NCBI GenBank assembly: GCA_009602725.1 | Contig: WELB01000014.1 | Span: 123,857-163,167 of the forward strand | Origin: Spirogloea muscicola | Taxonomy: Eukaryota > Streptophyta > Zygnematophyceae > Spirogloeales > Spirogloeaceae | Length of the DNA stretch: 39,311 nucleotides | Direction of reading: 5' to 3' | Shown: piece by piece, positions 1 through 10,836 of the stretch | Layout: each line of letters starts with the position of its first letter | Position numbering within the stretch: position 1 is the stretch's first letter | Position numbers and translations under genes: made by a program | The notes under the pieces: generated by a model | Database searches by the model: none | Seen by the model: only the letters and a program-made list of their open reading frames with translations | What the model was told of the DNA's origin: nothing

Positions 1-1
1 G

Positions 2-1183
2 GCGCCGCGGCCGAAGCTCGGGCCCCCGCCGGCGGCCGCCGCGCCCGCGCTCGAGCGCCTCGGCCTCTCGCTCCGCCCGCCGAGCGAGGGCCCGGGCCTC
101 TTGGCGGCCTTCCCGGGCCTCACCGAGCTCCACATGACTCTGGACGGGGGCTGGAGCGGCCGCGCGGGAGAACCTCGCTGCCCTAAAGCACACGCCGCGC
201 CTCCGGCGGCTGACCCTGCAGAGCTCCGGATGCTTGGCCGTCCGCAGCGTCACTGGGCTTACGGCGTTCGAGAGCCTGGCCCTGCACAGCATGAAGCTGA
301 GAGGTGAGCGACAGCGCCAGCCCTCTGCGCCGCTCTGCTGACTGTGCGGCCGCTTCCTAATGTGCATTTGCATGAAGAGATTGCCATGGCAGCAGACTGG
401 CAAAGCCTGGTGTTCACAGAAAAGCCTTGACTCCTGGCCTCCTGACGATGCAACACCACGTGCTGGCAGACGAGGACATGCGCATCATCTCGGTTGGCAC
501 GCCAAGTCTGCAGGCACTCCAGCGGTATGATGTCGACTAAGTGAGGGCATGGTGCCTCGCCACGACAAGCTGCCACTCCTGCGCTCCCTTGAATGCTCGC
601 TCCTAGCAGTGACGCGGACGACAAGCTGCAGTTCCAATCCTTTGGACGATGGTGCCCAAGTCTTACGTCCTTGAGCATCCTTGGCTATGAGTTGTGCTCT
701 CTCAGTAACAGCAACATGTTGGTGGAGATGCTCAGCAATTCCAGCTGCCTGGTTGGCCTTGAGCTCGATGGCTTTGTGATTTGGAGTTAGAATCTAGTGA
801 TGCACTTGAATCTTTTGGATTCGTGGAGCAGCCTTCAGCGTGACTCTGTCAGGAGTCTCTCCTGCCAGCACATGCACGCCCAACACGTGCATCACTTGGT
901 CAGTGCTTGTTCACAATTGCAGGCACTGCACATGCAGAGATGCCCCGGAATTGAGTCGACTGTTTCTCTTGATGACATACTCACTACCTGCCCAAACATT
1001 TGCGAGATCGGCCTAGGTGGTCCTCAAACTCTCTCAGGGACTAGAGTCCCGCTTATCAAGACTTCGAACACGTGTTGCCTAGTGGTGTTTGACTCATTTT
1101 GGCAGCAAGATTTCTTCCATGGTTCGCCTAAATATGTGGACATCTATCATGTCCATCGTGACGGCAACCACAACCTAAAATGT
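2..1183 (+). pseudogene. F-box/LRR paralogue A (decayed, 5' end outside window)
   Basis: Remnant of an FBXL/AMN1-type leucine-rich repeat protein. The first exon (2-303) enters inside the first LRR (ALERLGL, then PGLTELHM). About one surplus base near 165-172 shifts the frame, after which LAALKHTPRLRRLTL continues. A donor-like AG|GTGAGC follows at 304. The second exon is recognisable from about 430: LLTMQHHVLADEDMRI is fused directly to TPSLQALQ, so about 600 nt present in paralogue C (about 34490-35095) are missing. A TAA at 538-540 and a TAG at 788-790 interrupt it. From 593 the LRR carboxy half is readable (CPSLTSLSILG, VHHLVSACSQLQALH, TCPNICEIGLG), ending in IYHVHRDGNHN as in paralogue B. 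In F-box proteins the LRRs bind substrate for SCF ubiquitin ligases; this copy cannot encode one intact. Homology to B and C is clear; function of the family here is inferred. Confidence 0.75.
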
Positions 1184-1189
1184 CAAGAA

Positions 1190-1490
1190 TTTCCTTTGCT
1201 TGTCACAATTTGCTTTGCTTGTACGACTTTGCGACCAGCACGTGGCTATGCATGTGCTCTCACTGACCTTGTATGTTATGCTGTCTGCTTACATACCACA
1301 TGACAAGTGCCAGTATTCTTCGGACCAAAACGATATTGCTGCAAGCTTCACTAACATTTGCATCCCCACGTCGTGGAAGGAGAAAGATGAAGCAAATACG
1401 TTTTGGAATATGAGAAATGGATCATCGCAAAATTACTGACGGCTTTATAGTCGGCCTTGCCGCAGCGGCCCACATTCGTAGTTGTGCTTA
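1190..1490 (+). repeat. F-box/LRR 3' tail repeat, copy 1
   Basis: Non-coding tail that follows the F-box/LRR gene end. Landmarks in order are CAGCACGTGGCTATGCATG, CCACATGACAAGTGCCAG, GATATTGCTGCAAGCTTCAC, GGAGAAAGATGAAGC and CGGCCTTGCCGCAGCGGCCC. The same ordered landmarks recur at 3220-3509 (-), 29830-30160 (-), 35870-36165 (+) and 37130-37285 (+). The copies at 29830 and 37130 have no F-box/LRR gene beside them. Confidence 0.7.
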
Positions 1491-1619
1491 CCTCTGTAAG
1501 CCAATTGTTCAGCAACCCGAATGACTTTCATTAACGGCTTGTGAACGAGCGGCTGCTTAAAGGGCAATTGTCACTCCACGAGCGATACACATTAATGAAT
1601 GCGAACGGAGTAAAGAGAC

Positions 1620-1960
1620 ATATTCCCTTCTCTGCGCGTAAACAGTAGATGAAAGCGAGCACTTCAGTGCAGACCCCTCCGAGTCTTGTCAAGGCTCTTT
1701 TGGGCTGGCCTTTTCCAGCTCAAGGCCTCAGGGATGAAGTTCCCATCTTTTCCACGGGGAGCAGACTGATGTTTAACGCCACAGGGCTCTCAGGCCCTGG
1801 TGTAATGTACACGGCATATCTATTCCTGCAGCATCGCCTGGCACATGCCTCGCTGCTTCGTGCTGGTCGTGCCCTGGCTGCCGCCTCAGGCTATAGTCGG
1901 GGCGACTTCATTTCCTGAAAATGCTTTCTCAGGCTTGCACCTGCTGATCAGGGATACTGA
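1620..1960 (+). repeat. Composite repeat: hairpin plus retroelement RLE 3' end
   Basis: 1620-1815 matches the reverse complement of about 2870-3075 and of 29500-29665, sharing CGAGCACTTCAGTGC, GGGATGAAGTTCC, a stretch ending GGGGAGCAG, and GGCCCTGGTGTA. It includes a hairpin copy at 1697-1720. From about 1770 it reads as the last part of an RLE-type retroelement protein (FNATGLSGPGV, then HRLAHASLLRAGRALAAASG). This aligns with the better preserved fragment at 7063-7795 (FNAAGSWAPV, MAHALHLRAGRALAAASG). It is a 5'-truncated remnant. Confidence 0.65.
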
Positions 1961-2529
1961 GCAGGAATCCATAGTGGTCTCTACGCTGTCCAGCTCCTGA
2001 TCTTGTTCACATTTTTTGTGGGCTAGCTTTTGACAGCCCTCGCCCGCTTTCAAGAACTGCTTCTTTCCGTTTTCTTGTTCTTCCCAAACTTGCAAGGGGA
2101 GAAGAGAATGAAGCAGCTCTTCGAAATGTAAGCACAAGCACGTGTTAGCCGCAGCAGGTATAGCCACCGTATGCAAGCCGCTCTGTGCACGTCGAATGCC
2201 GGCGCCACAGACAGGCAGGGTGATCCATTTTTTGCGCTCATTTCCGCTAGCAGCCTTGCCAACCGAGTAGCCTGCTTGTGTCGATGACTTGGTGGGATTG
2301 CGGAGTCAACAGAGTTGGTGACAGTACGTCCGCAACGATGCGGCAAACCTGTTCTCCTGCAGCACCTATCGATTGCCTTCGGCCTCGAAAGAAAAACCAA
2401 AAGCTGAAGTGGAAGCTGTATATAGCCAGCTCCGGATGAATGTACAAGGTCCAAAAGAAAGAGAGGGCGCATGGTGCACATGAGTAGAGGGAGGCCAGGT
2501 GTTCCGCATTGGGCTCTCCATGCCTCTGC
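1961..2529. other. Stretch without a supported gene
   Basis: No gene is supported here. On the minus strand a 169-codon open frame (2050-2559) and a shorter one (2247-2447) contain CRIVADVL, faintly like the IIADVV strand of the RLE domain, and DTSRLLGW. This may be a very old retroelement remnant, but the match is too weak to call. Confidence 0.25.
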
Positions 2530-2680
2530 TTTCAACGTACCCAGGCTCATGCAGTGCACTCGCTTGACGGCTGCGATCTGGCTGCTATCCCTGGGTTTCG
2601 TCGGGATGACTCTTTTCCCGCTGCAAGTTATTTGGAATTACGGCTACTGACTCGCAGTTACTGGGTCTCCAGCTGCAGTC
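2530..2680 (+). mobile_element. RLE retroelement C-terminal remnant
   Basis: The plus strand reads FQRTQAHAVHSLDGCDLAA, GFRRDDSFPAASYLELRLL and TRSYW. These align with LHLRAGRALAAASGFRQGG, FPAARLSELSLLTRSY at the end of the copy at 7063-7795. The expected 3' UTR words (TTAGCGCCTTTCGGCTC, TTGGACCTTGTC) follow to about 2735. It is 5'-truncated. Confidence 0.6.
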
Positions 2681-2772
2681 ACTTCCATACCTGTGTGGTC
2701 TTAGCGCCTTTCGGCTCTTTGGACCTTGTCTGTTCTTTCTGGAAGAAAGAAACAGGTTTTCCAAATATACTG

Positions 2773-3005
2773 GTGGCTGTGAGAGGCCAGCCCAAAGGGA
2801 TGGACAAGGTCTGGATGGCCGGATGGCGCAAAACGTATGTCTACATATCTAGGCAAAGCATGAAAATCTATTCGGATACACCAGGGCCTGATATACACCA
2901 GGGTCTGAGAGCCTGTGGCATCAAACATCTGCCTGCTCCCCGTGCCGAGATAGAAAAGAAAGGAACTTCATCCCTAAGTCCCTGAGCTGGAAAATGCCCG
3001 CTTAA
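2773..3005 (-). repeat. Hairpin repeat copies (minus orientation)
   Basis: A clear copy at 2773-2795 reads GGCTGTGAGAGGCCAGCCC on the plus strand, followed by AAAGGGATGGACAAGGTC, the reverse complement of the usual GACCTTGTCC leader. A degraded copy lies near 2984 (GAGCTGGAAAATGCCCGC). It forms part of the unit 2870-3560 that is repeated at 29500-30160. Confidence 0.65.
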
Positions 3006-3219
3006 ATTAGAACTGACAAGATTTCAGAGGGGTTTGCACTGAAGTGCTCGACTACTGTCTACCTGCGAAGAGTGGGGATAAGAGTCTCTTTCTTCCGGTC
3101 GCATGCATCAACATGTATCACCCGGAACGTGACATGTGCCCTTTAACCAGCCGCCCGGTCACAAGCCCATTTTCACAGTCAATGGCTTGCTGTAGTCACA
3201 GAGGTAAGCACATCGACGA

Positions 3220-3509
3220 TTGTGGGCCGTTGCAACATGGCGACCTATAACCCGTCAGTCGTTTACGGCAATCAATTTCACATTCCTATTTGTAGTCTGC
3301 TTCATCGCTCTCCTTCCACAATATGCGAGGATGCGAATATCAGTAAAGCTTGCAGCAATGTTCTTCTGGTACAGAGAAGACTGGCACTTGTCATGTGGTA
3401 TAGAAGCAGATAGCAAAGATTGCACGCTGGTCAGTGAGAGCATATAGATGGGCACGTGCTGGTCGCAAATCCGTAGCCCATGACAAGCAAAGCAAATGCT
3501 TGGACATTA
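3220..3509 (-). repeat. F-box/LRR 3' tail repeat, copy 2 (tail of paralogue B)
   Basis: Reverse-orientation copy of the tail at 1190-1490, directly downstream of the paralogue B stop codon. The block continues to about 2870 and matches 29500-30160 in the same orientation, including CAGCCGCCCGGTCACAAGCC against CAGCCGCCCCGTCACAAGCC. Confidence 0.7.
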
Positions 3510-5108
3510 TCAGTCGTGGTTGCCATCACGATGGACATGGTAGATGATTAAATGATCAGGCGAACCATGGAAGAATCTGGAAAGTGTCCAAGGTGAGTCA
3601 AACAACTCTATGCAGCACGTATTGGAAGTCTTCGAAAGCGGGACTCTACACCCTAAGAGGTTGCCAGAAGCACCTAGGCCGATCTCGCAAATGTTTGGGC
3701 AGGTAGAAAGTATGCCTTCAAGAAGAACAGTCCTCTCTAATCCGGGGCATTCGTGCACGTGCAGTACCTGCAACTGTGAACAAGCTCTAAGCAAGTGATG
3801 CACGTGTTGGGGTCGCATGTACAGGCAGGAGAGACTCCTGACAGAGTCAAGCTTAAGGCTGCTCCACGCATCTGAAAGGTCAGTAGCATCTCTACATGAC
3901 TCTGACGCATCTCTGTGAGGATCGGGAATTCTGCGCTCAAGACCAACCAGGCAGCTAAGATTGCTGAGCATCTCCACCAACATCTCGCTGTTGATGCGAT
4001 AGTTGATGCGATAAATGCCAAGGATGCTCAAGGACGTGAGATCTCGCGGGCAACACGAGATGAAGACACCCAACTCGTCTGGCTGTCCTTGGAATTCAGC
4101 AAAATCCAGAAACAAAGATACTACCTCCAGGTGCGCCAGACCAGGCAGCTCCTTCAACGTGTTGCGCAAGTGCTTGGCCCAGAATTGGTCACTGACCAGC
4201 TTGGTGAGGAAGGGGCGCTCTGCCAATACTCTCAGCGGCAAATCTGGGGACAGCCCTTGGCACCTGCTCAACCGTACACTGTGAAGCTGGCGGCAACTGG
4301 CTGCAATCTGCCAGACCCCGGCGGCCGTGACGGTGTGGACGCCTGCCAGCTCGAGCACCCTAAGCTGCTGTGAATGTTTCGCCACGTGACGCAAGCCCTC
4401 GTCTGATAGTATTGAGGTCAGACCACAGTCATCATACAGATCCAAATGAGAGATCTTCAGAGAGGTCAAATGGCGGCAGGTTGACGTGATGACGCGCAAG
4501 TCCTCGTCTGCCAGCACGTGGTGTTGCATTGTGAGTAGGCCGAAGGTCGAGGCTCTTCTGCCAACACCCGGCGTTGTCCTCTGCAGCCATTGCAGCTGCA
4601 GTCGTCTTCATGTTTGTATGCTTGCGGTGCACTTGCATATGAGATAATGGCCGCCCAGATGGACCAAAGTGTCCCATGACGTTTTAAGCAGCGTGCAGAA
4701 AGGGGCAGAGTGTTGGCGCTGTCGCTCACCTCTCACCCTTGGCAGATCCTGCAGGCCCAGGCTCTCGAGCGCCGTGAGCCGAGTGAGGATGCGGCCAAGC
4801 GAACCCGCAGGAGGCAGGCCGCAGCCGAAGCCGACCAGCCAGCCCCAGTCTCCTCTGCTTGGACCAAAGGAGCCCGGGCGTCGGGTCATGTGCAGGGTCA
4901 GCCGCCGGAGGCGCGGCGTGTGCTGGAGGGCAGCGAGGTCTACCGCGCCTGCGCTCGAGTCCTTGTCCCATGCTATGTGGAGCTCGGTGAGGCCCAGGAA
5001 GGCCGCCAGGAAGCCCGGGTCCTCGCCCCGCGGGCGATTGGCGAGGCCGAGGCGCTCGAGCGCGGGCGCGGCGGCCGCCGGCGGGGGCCCGAGCAGCACC
5101 GGCGGCAT
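3510..5108 (-). CDS. LRR protein of the F-box/LRR family, F-box lost (paralogue B)
   Basis: Probable LRR protein of about 480 residues in two exons: 5108-4737 (ATG, MPPVLLGPPPA) and 4580-3510 (TGA). The donor GG|GTGAGA at 4736 and acceptor CTGCAG|AGG at 4580 both have phase 0, giving one continuous frame across a 156-nt intron. Exon 1 carries PALERLGLANRPRG, LGLTELHI and LRRLTLHM repeats. Exon 2 carries classic FBXL-style repeats (LSDEGLRHVAKHSQQLRVL, GVWQIAASCRQLHSVRL) and ends IYHVHRDGNHD. The upstream F-box frame starting at 5220 is out of register because about 14 nt including the conserved Trp-Arg-Asp codons are missing, so the start at 5108 is an inference. Relative to paralogue C, one internal LRR block is deleted (SCCPRDLTSLSILG junction). 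If expressed, it could bind a substrate but not recruit SKP1. It is the least damaged of the four copies. Confidence 0.5.
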
Positions 5109-5222
5109 AGCAGGCGGCGCCGCTGCCGACGGCGGCGGGGCGGGCGACCGTCGCGCGCCGCATCACGCACTCCAGCAGCTCGTCCGACAGGAGCTCGAAC
5201 CCGTCCGCCGCGGCGGGCATTT

Positions 5223-5259
<37 letters not shown>
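5109..5259 (-). pseudogene. Broken F-box exon start of paralogue B with (GCC)12 alanine tract
   Basis: ATG at 5220 opens MPAAADGFELLSDELLECV, then MRRATVARPA, a recognisable F-box start that matches IELLPDDLLELVMRRA of paralogue C. The frame then runs GAACYAAGAAR, where C has ACFAEAPAWRDLL. The loss of about 14 nt removes the Trp of the F-box and pushes the LRR part out of frame. Immediately 5' lie 12 GGC triplets on the plus strand (5224-5259). These would be poly-Ala if translation began further upstream. Confidence 0.6.
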
Positions 5260-5800
5260 TGAGACTTCGTGGCCAGTGTATTGAAGTGTGTATCTGATGA
5301 TGGAGGGCCTGAGTGGCCAAGTACGATTGCAAGGGGACTGCTCCGCGGCGCCTTGCATGGAGCTTGCATAGTGATGCCTTCCAGTACTGTCTTCTCCGTG
5401 CCGCCCTCCCTCCACGGTGTGCGGGGGTAGTCCCAAGGCCCGCCCCGCGAGGGGCGGGTCGCCCCAGGGAAGAGAAGTGGCTCTCCTAACAGGGAAGTAC
5501 GAAGAACAACAAGCACAGAAGCGAAGCAGCTACGAAGCACTCAGTTAGCCCTGCTAAGCAGCCTCAGGTCAGAGAGACTGGGTTCCTGGAAGCGGGTCCC
5601 CTGGCCAGAGCCAGGACAAGCGTTCCGATGCCGACCGACTAGCGACAGAGCTTCTGTCGCCTCTGGTCCCGTCAGGTCCATCCGAGGGACCAAGGACCAG
5701 GTGCGGACCCAAACGTAGGAACCACCTGGGGCCACCATGGACCCCTGGAACGATGTGTGTACCCACCGCGAGCAACCTGCGCCCCCCTTTATTGCTCGCT
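5260..5800 (-). promoter_or_regulatory. Conserved upstream region of paralogue B, with hairpin and retroelement insertion
   Basis: Segments 5395-5475 and about 5645-5760 match, in reverse orientation, 33255-33480 upstream of paralogue C (shared TACCCCCGCACAC and GGCGACAGAAGCTCTGTC). A hairpin at 5439-5458 (CCCGCCCC, loop, GGGGCGGG) is conserved at 33408-33427 with one G:T pair. Between the two segments B carries about 165 nt that C lacks, reading SDLRLLSRAN then stop on the minus strand: a retroelement 3' end. No TATA box is evident. Confidence 0.5.
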
Positions 5801-6660
5801 ACCTGGCTTTCACAGTTAATATAGCGTGTCTGCCTGCCACGTAATATCTGACATGTCATGCATTTCTATCACTCGTCTGCCCTACCTACGGGTTCTTGGA
5901 GTCGCCGCCTTGTGGCATGACGGTGTGCGGCTGGGCCGGTGACGCGCTCCCATCTATGCAGCACTTAGCACATTGCTTTCTGCACCATCCAGCTCCTTCA
6001 GACCTTGTCCGTTCCTTTGGGCTGGCCTCTCACAGCCACCAGTCAATCTGGCCGCGCCTTCTTCTATGCAGCGGCTGGCCGGCCTCTCGGGCCCCTCTGG
6101 CCCCCAAAATTTCCTACATGGTCCTTGCTCGGTTAAATCTTTCAGCGCTTTTCGGCCCCTTTGGACCTTGTCATTACTTTTTGCCTGGCTGTTCACAGCC
6201 CTCGCCCAAAGGATATTCGTGCATTTGAAACAAACAAAGGGGGCGAGGGCTGTGAGGGCGAGGGCTCCTTCCCTTTTTTCAATCTGCTGTAGATCATGTA
6301 GTCTTCAGATGTGCTTGCCTTTGTAGTTGGCCATTTGGCCTTCGTTTGAATTCAAATACACGAGATTTCTCTTTCTTTTAAGACCTTGTAGATACCTTCG
6401 GGCTGGCCTTTCACACCGATTGCCGTAGACTGGAACAGCTGTCTCTTCTGGGAGAGTCTTTTTCCTTCCTTCTTTCGGGAAAGCCATTTTCCTTCTGGCC
6501 CCGCTTCCCGGAGCCCACCCGGCCCTGATCGGGCACTCCGCCAGCGATGCCCGCCGATTGCGCCGCCGCCGCAGCCGGCGGCTCGCGCTGGCGAGGCAGC
6601 ATTTGGAGCTTCTTGCAAGGGCACTCGGATAGGGCATCGCCGGGAGTAATCCGAGGGCTT
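5801..6660. repeat. Hairpin repeat cluster with a GC-rich dispersed repeat
   Basis: No gene is supported. Plus-strand hairpin copies occur near 6018-6037, 6182-6201 and 6397-6416. 6470-6620 (CGATGCCCGCCGATTGCGCC) is repeated at 9665-9830. Short pieces of the 3' end of the 23660-27482 element lie at 6208-6232 (minus orientation) and 6308-6362 (plus orientation; CCATTTGGCCTTCGTTTGAA), facing each other. Confidence 0.55.
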
Positions 6661-7062
6661 TGCGTCTGCCTTACCTACGTGTTTGGCAGTCAACGCCCCG
6701 TGGCTGCACGTGTGTGGGCCTGGGCCGGCTATGAGCTCCCACTTCCATGTAGCAGCTGGTTGGCCTGTGAGAAGAAAGACGCTTCCAGGACAGGGCGGTG
6801 GTTGGGAGAGGCCAGACCACGAAATGGAATAAACAAAGGTCGAAGGGGCCAGGTAAAAAGCTAGCTAGACAACAGCAACGGCGCTACCAACCTGAATGGT
6901 GGCTGTAAGAGGCCAGCCCAAAGGAGAAGAAGAAGAAGTGGCTATCCCAATGGGGGCAAGGGCTGTGAAAAGCCAGCCCGAAATCAATTGACAAAGGTTC
7001 GAAGGGGCCAAATGACGGAGGGGCCTAAAGCGCTATGGCAGAACGGGTGGAGGATGGACCAC
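6661..7062 (-). repeat. 3' UTR of the RLE element with three hairpin copies
   Basis: Minus-strand sequence downstream of the RLE reading frame at 7063-7795. After the stop come the words AGCGCTTTAGGCCCC, CCCCTTCGAACCTTTGTC and a hairpin (6958-6977), then a second near 6900 and a degraded third near 6800. This physical continuity shows that the hairpin belongs to the retroelement 3' UTR. Confidence 0.65.
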
Positions 7063-7848
7063 TCAGTAGCTACGAGTGAGGAGACTCAACTCCGACAGAC
7101 GAGCTGCCGGAAAACAACCTCCCTGGCGAAAGCCAGAGGCTGCAGCGAGAGCCCGGCCAGCACGCAGATGCAAGGCGTGTGCCATGGACCGCTGTAGGGA
7201 GACTGACAACCGCATGCGATAGACTGGGGCCCATGAGCCAGCAGCGTTGAAGTCAGCCGGTTCACCTCGCCTGCGGGACACAGCGCGCGCAAACTTGGCC
7301 AGCAGATCGAGCCACTGGGACCTAAGAGCCCCGTATACATCCACAGCCAGGGGTACGAACTCGTCCCCAGCCGGGTGATCAGCGTGTTTGGCCGCCTTGC
7401 AGCGAGCGGCTTTCGCCGCAGCGTGGCCAGCCCGCGAGGCAGAAAGCCCCGAATGAGAGTGGTCGACCACATCAGTGGTGACCACGTCAGCAATGATGCG
7501 CGCGCCGCCGCCCGGCGTGGACGCCACCAGGTCGACGCGGCGCGTGTTGAGTCCGGCGGCCCGATGGAGGATTGGCATGACAGAAGTGTTCTCCATCGCC
7601 ACCGTGTATTCGGCCGCCTGGAAGATGCCGAACATTGCATCGCGGAGGAGGTCGTGAGCAGCTGTACGTTCGCCTCCAATTGCGCAGCGGAGGACATGCG
7701 CCGCCAGCTCCGCCGGGCCCGCCGATCGCTCCCCGCATTCACACTGTAGCACGCCTAGCAGACAGGGCAGGGGGAGACCCAACAGGCGATGGGTTCCGTG
7801 CGGCAGCCCAAAGTAATGGACAAGGTCTGAAGGAGCCGGCTGGCGCAA
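7063..7848 (-). mobile_element. 5'-truncated non-LTR retroelement, CCHC plus restriction-like endonuclease
   Basis: A single open frame of 261 codons. The first about 22 residues derive from the preceding repeat, and retroelement homology starts at LLGLPLPCLLGVLQCECGE. A zinc motif C-x-C-x12-H-x3-C (residues 36-55) precedes an RLE-like core: RRVDLV (Asp about 106), RIIADVV (Asp about 121), then KAAKHADHP with FVPLAVDVYGAL. That order (Asp, Asp-Val-Val, Lys about 30 residues later) matches the PD-(D/E)XK endonuclease of R2-type elements. It ends LRAGRALAAASGF, LTRSY. Comparison with the element at 23660-27482 shows that the RT region is absent, a typical 5' truncation. The frame is intact here, so this copy may be relatively young. 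Confidence 0.7.
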
Positions 7849-7922
7849 AAAGGCAGGTACTAAGTGCTAAGACGGCAGCAGGGGGGCTCTCAGTAACCTC
7901 AGTCAATTAGTGCAGATCGGAC

Positions 7923-7958
7923 TAAAGCTAAAGCTAAAGCTAAAGCTAAAGCTAAAGC
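7923..7958. repeat. (TAAAGC)6 tandem repeat
   Basis: Six perfect TAAAGC units directly abut the left arm of the foldback at 7950-8212, whose arms end in GCTTTAG-type sequence. Confidence 0.9.
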
Positions 7959-8212
7959 GCACACGGAATCAAGTAGCTACGAAACCCTCAGTAACCCCTA
8001 CCAAGGAGCCGCAGGTCGGAGAAACTAGTCTCCTGATAGCGGGTTCTGTGGGGCCCTGCTGTCCTTAGAGTAATGCGTACATGGTCCTTGCTTAGTCATG
8101 TCTTTTAGCGCAGCTCGGCCCCTTCAGACTAGTTTCTCCGACCTGCGGCTGCTCAATAGGGGTTACTGAGTGGTTTGTAGCTCCTCGGTTCCCCGTGTGC
8201 TTTAGAGCTTTC
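7950..8212. repeat. Foldback of two retroelement 3' ends
   Basis: The left arm, about 7950-8035, reads on the minus strand TRYQETSFSDLRLLGRGY then stop. The right arm, about 8127-8212, reads on the plus strand TSFSDLRLLNRGY then stop. Both continue with about 40 nt of matching 3' UTR ending near GTGTG(C)GCTTTAG. The arms are roughly 80% identical by eye and separated by about 90 nt, so a transcript could form a long hairpin. Confidence 0.7.
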
Positions 8213-8244
8213 CCTGGCCCTTACGAACTTTGTTCATTCTTCTT

Positions 8245-8700
8245 TTTTAGGCTGGCCTTTCCCAGCCCCTACCTTCTATTGGAGAGCACTTTCTTCAGAC
8301 CTTGTCATTTCTTTCCGTGCTGGCGCTTCGCAGCCCTCGCCCCCTGTGGGCCCTCCATTCAATGGCCGAGCCCTTCCATCTCTTAATACACACCCATTTT
8401 CCTTTGGGCGAGTGCTGTGAGGGCGATTGCTCCTTCCCTTTCCTTTCAGTCCTTGTGCAGTTCTTTGAGCCTTTGTCAATTGTTATTGTCCTTAGGGCTG
8501 TTTCCTTTGGGCTGGCCTCTCACAGGCCAGCCCAAACAATTAATCTACGGCCATTGCTGCAAATTGGAAGAGCTGTTTCCTTTGGGAGAGTCTTTCATTC
8601 TCCTGGGCTGGCCTCTCACAGCCACCACCCTCCTGGAAGAAGTGGCTCTCCCAACGGGGCAAGGGCTGTGAAAAGCCAGCCCGAAAGAAGTGACAAAGGT
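8245..8700. repeat. Dense hairpin repeat cluster with a 13-bp perfect palindrome
   Basis: Copies near 8246, 8313, 8506 and 8605 (plus) and 8665 (minus). At 8506-8536 the sequence is TTTGGGCTGGCCT, loop CTCAC, AGGCCAGCCCAAA, the longest perfect stem of the family that I found. No coding sequence is evident. Confidence 0.7.
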
Positions 8701-9310
8701 TCGAAGGGGCCAAATGACGGAGGGGCCTAGGTGCGCTAAGCAGCTACGAAGGGGCCTGAAGATGCTATGTCAGAACGGGGGAGGATGGACCACTCAGTAC
8801 TTACGAGTGAGGAGCCTCAAATCCGACAGACTAGCTGCCGGAAAAGTATCCTCCTGACGAAAGTCGGAGGCCGCAGCGAGAGCACGTCCAGCACGCAAAT
8901 GCAAGGCGTGGGCCATGGACGGCTGAAGGGAGACGGACTATCGCATACGATATACCTGAGCGCACGAGCCAGCGGCGTTGAAGTCAGCCGGCTCACCACG
9001 CCTGCGAGACAGCGCGCCGCGCAAGCCTGGCCAGCAGGTCGAGCCATGGGACCCGAGAGCCCCGTGCACGTCCACGGCCAGGGTTACGAACTCGTCGCCA
9101 GCCGGGTGGTCAGAGTGGTTGACCGCCTTGCCGCGAGCGGCCTTCGCCGCAGCAGGCCAGCCCGCGAGGCAGAGAGCCCCGGGTTGGAGCGGTCGACCAC
9201 ATCAGCAATGATGCGCGCGCCACCGACCGGCGTGGACGCCATTGAGGTCGACGCGGCGCGTTTGGAGTCCGTCGGCCCTCTAGAGGATTGGCATGACCGA
9301 AGCATTCTCC
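8701..9310 (-). mobile_element. RLE retroelement remnant with 3' UTR
   Basis: A minus-strand remnant aligned to the copy at 7063-7795. VMPIL is followed by a TAG (CTA at 9281-9283), then GPTDSKRAAST-like sequence, GARIIADV, and near 8830-9000 the carboxy end in shifted frames. The 3' UTR with a hairpin follows to about 8640. Internal deletions and frameshifts make it inactive. Its left part is duplicated at 21490-21620. Confidence 0.6.
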
Positions 9311-9495
9311 TGGAAGCTCTTTCTCTGCTCCATTGACAACAGGTTACTGAGAGCCCACTTGCTGACGTCTTGGAGATCCTGCTTTATGCGATTTCTTCAT
9401 GCCTTTCAGACTTGTCCATTCCTTTGGGCTGGCCTCTGACAGATAGCGCATTTGGCCCCTTCGTACTTTGGCCCATTCGAGCCTTGTTCTTTTCG
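9205..9495. repeat. Segmental duplication, copy 1 (partner 21490-21790)
   Basis: Near-identical to 21490-21790 in the same orientation, with shared CCGACCGGCGTGGACGCCAT, GGCCCTCTAGAGGATTGGC, ACAACAGGTTACTGAGAGCC and GGCCTCTGACAGATAGCGC. The partner has a short extra TTCTTTCAGACTTGAGCCC stretch. Both copies share the same internal TAG in the RLE frame. Confidence 0.8.

Positions 9496-10836
<1,341 letters not shown>

Noticed and set aside
4669-5297. Plus-strand frames of nearly 200 codons rich in Arg and Gly
   Set aside because: Antisense shadows of the GC-rich first exon of paralogue B; the minus strand has the LRR homology and splice sites.
7375-7910. Plus-strand frames opposite the RLE copy
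   Set aside because: Shadows of the minus-strand frame, which has the zinc motif and RLE residues conserved in several copies.
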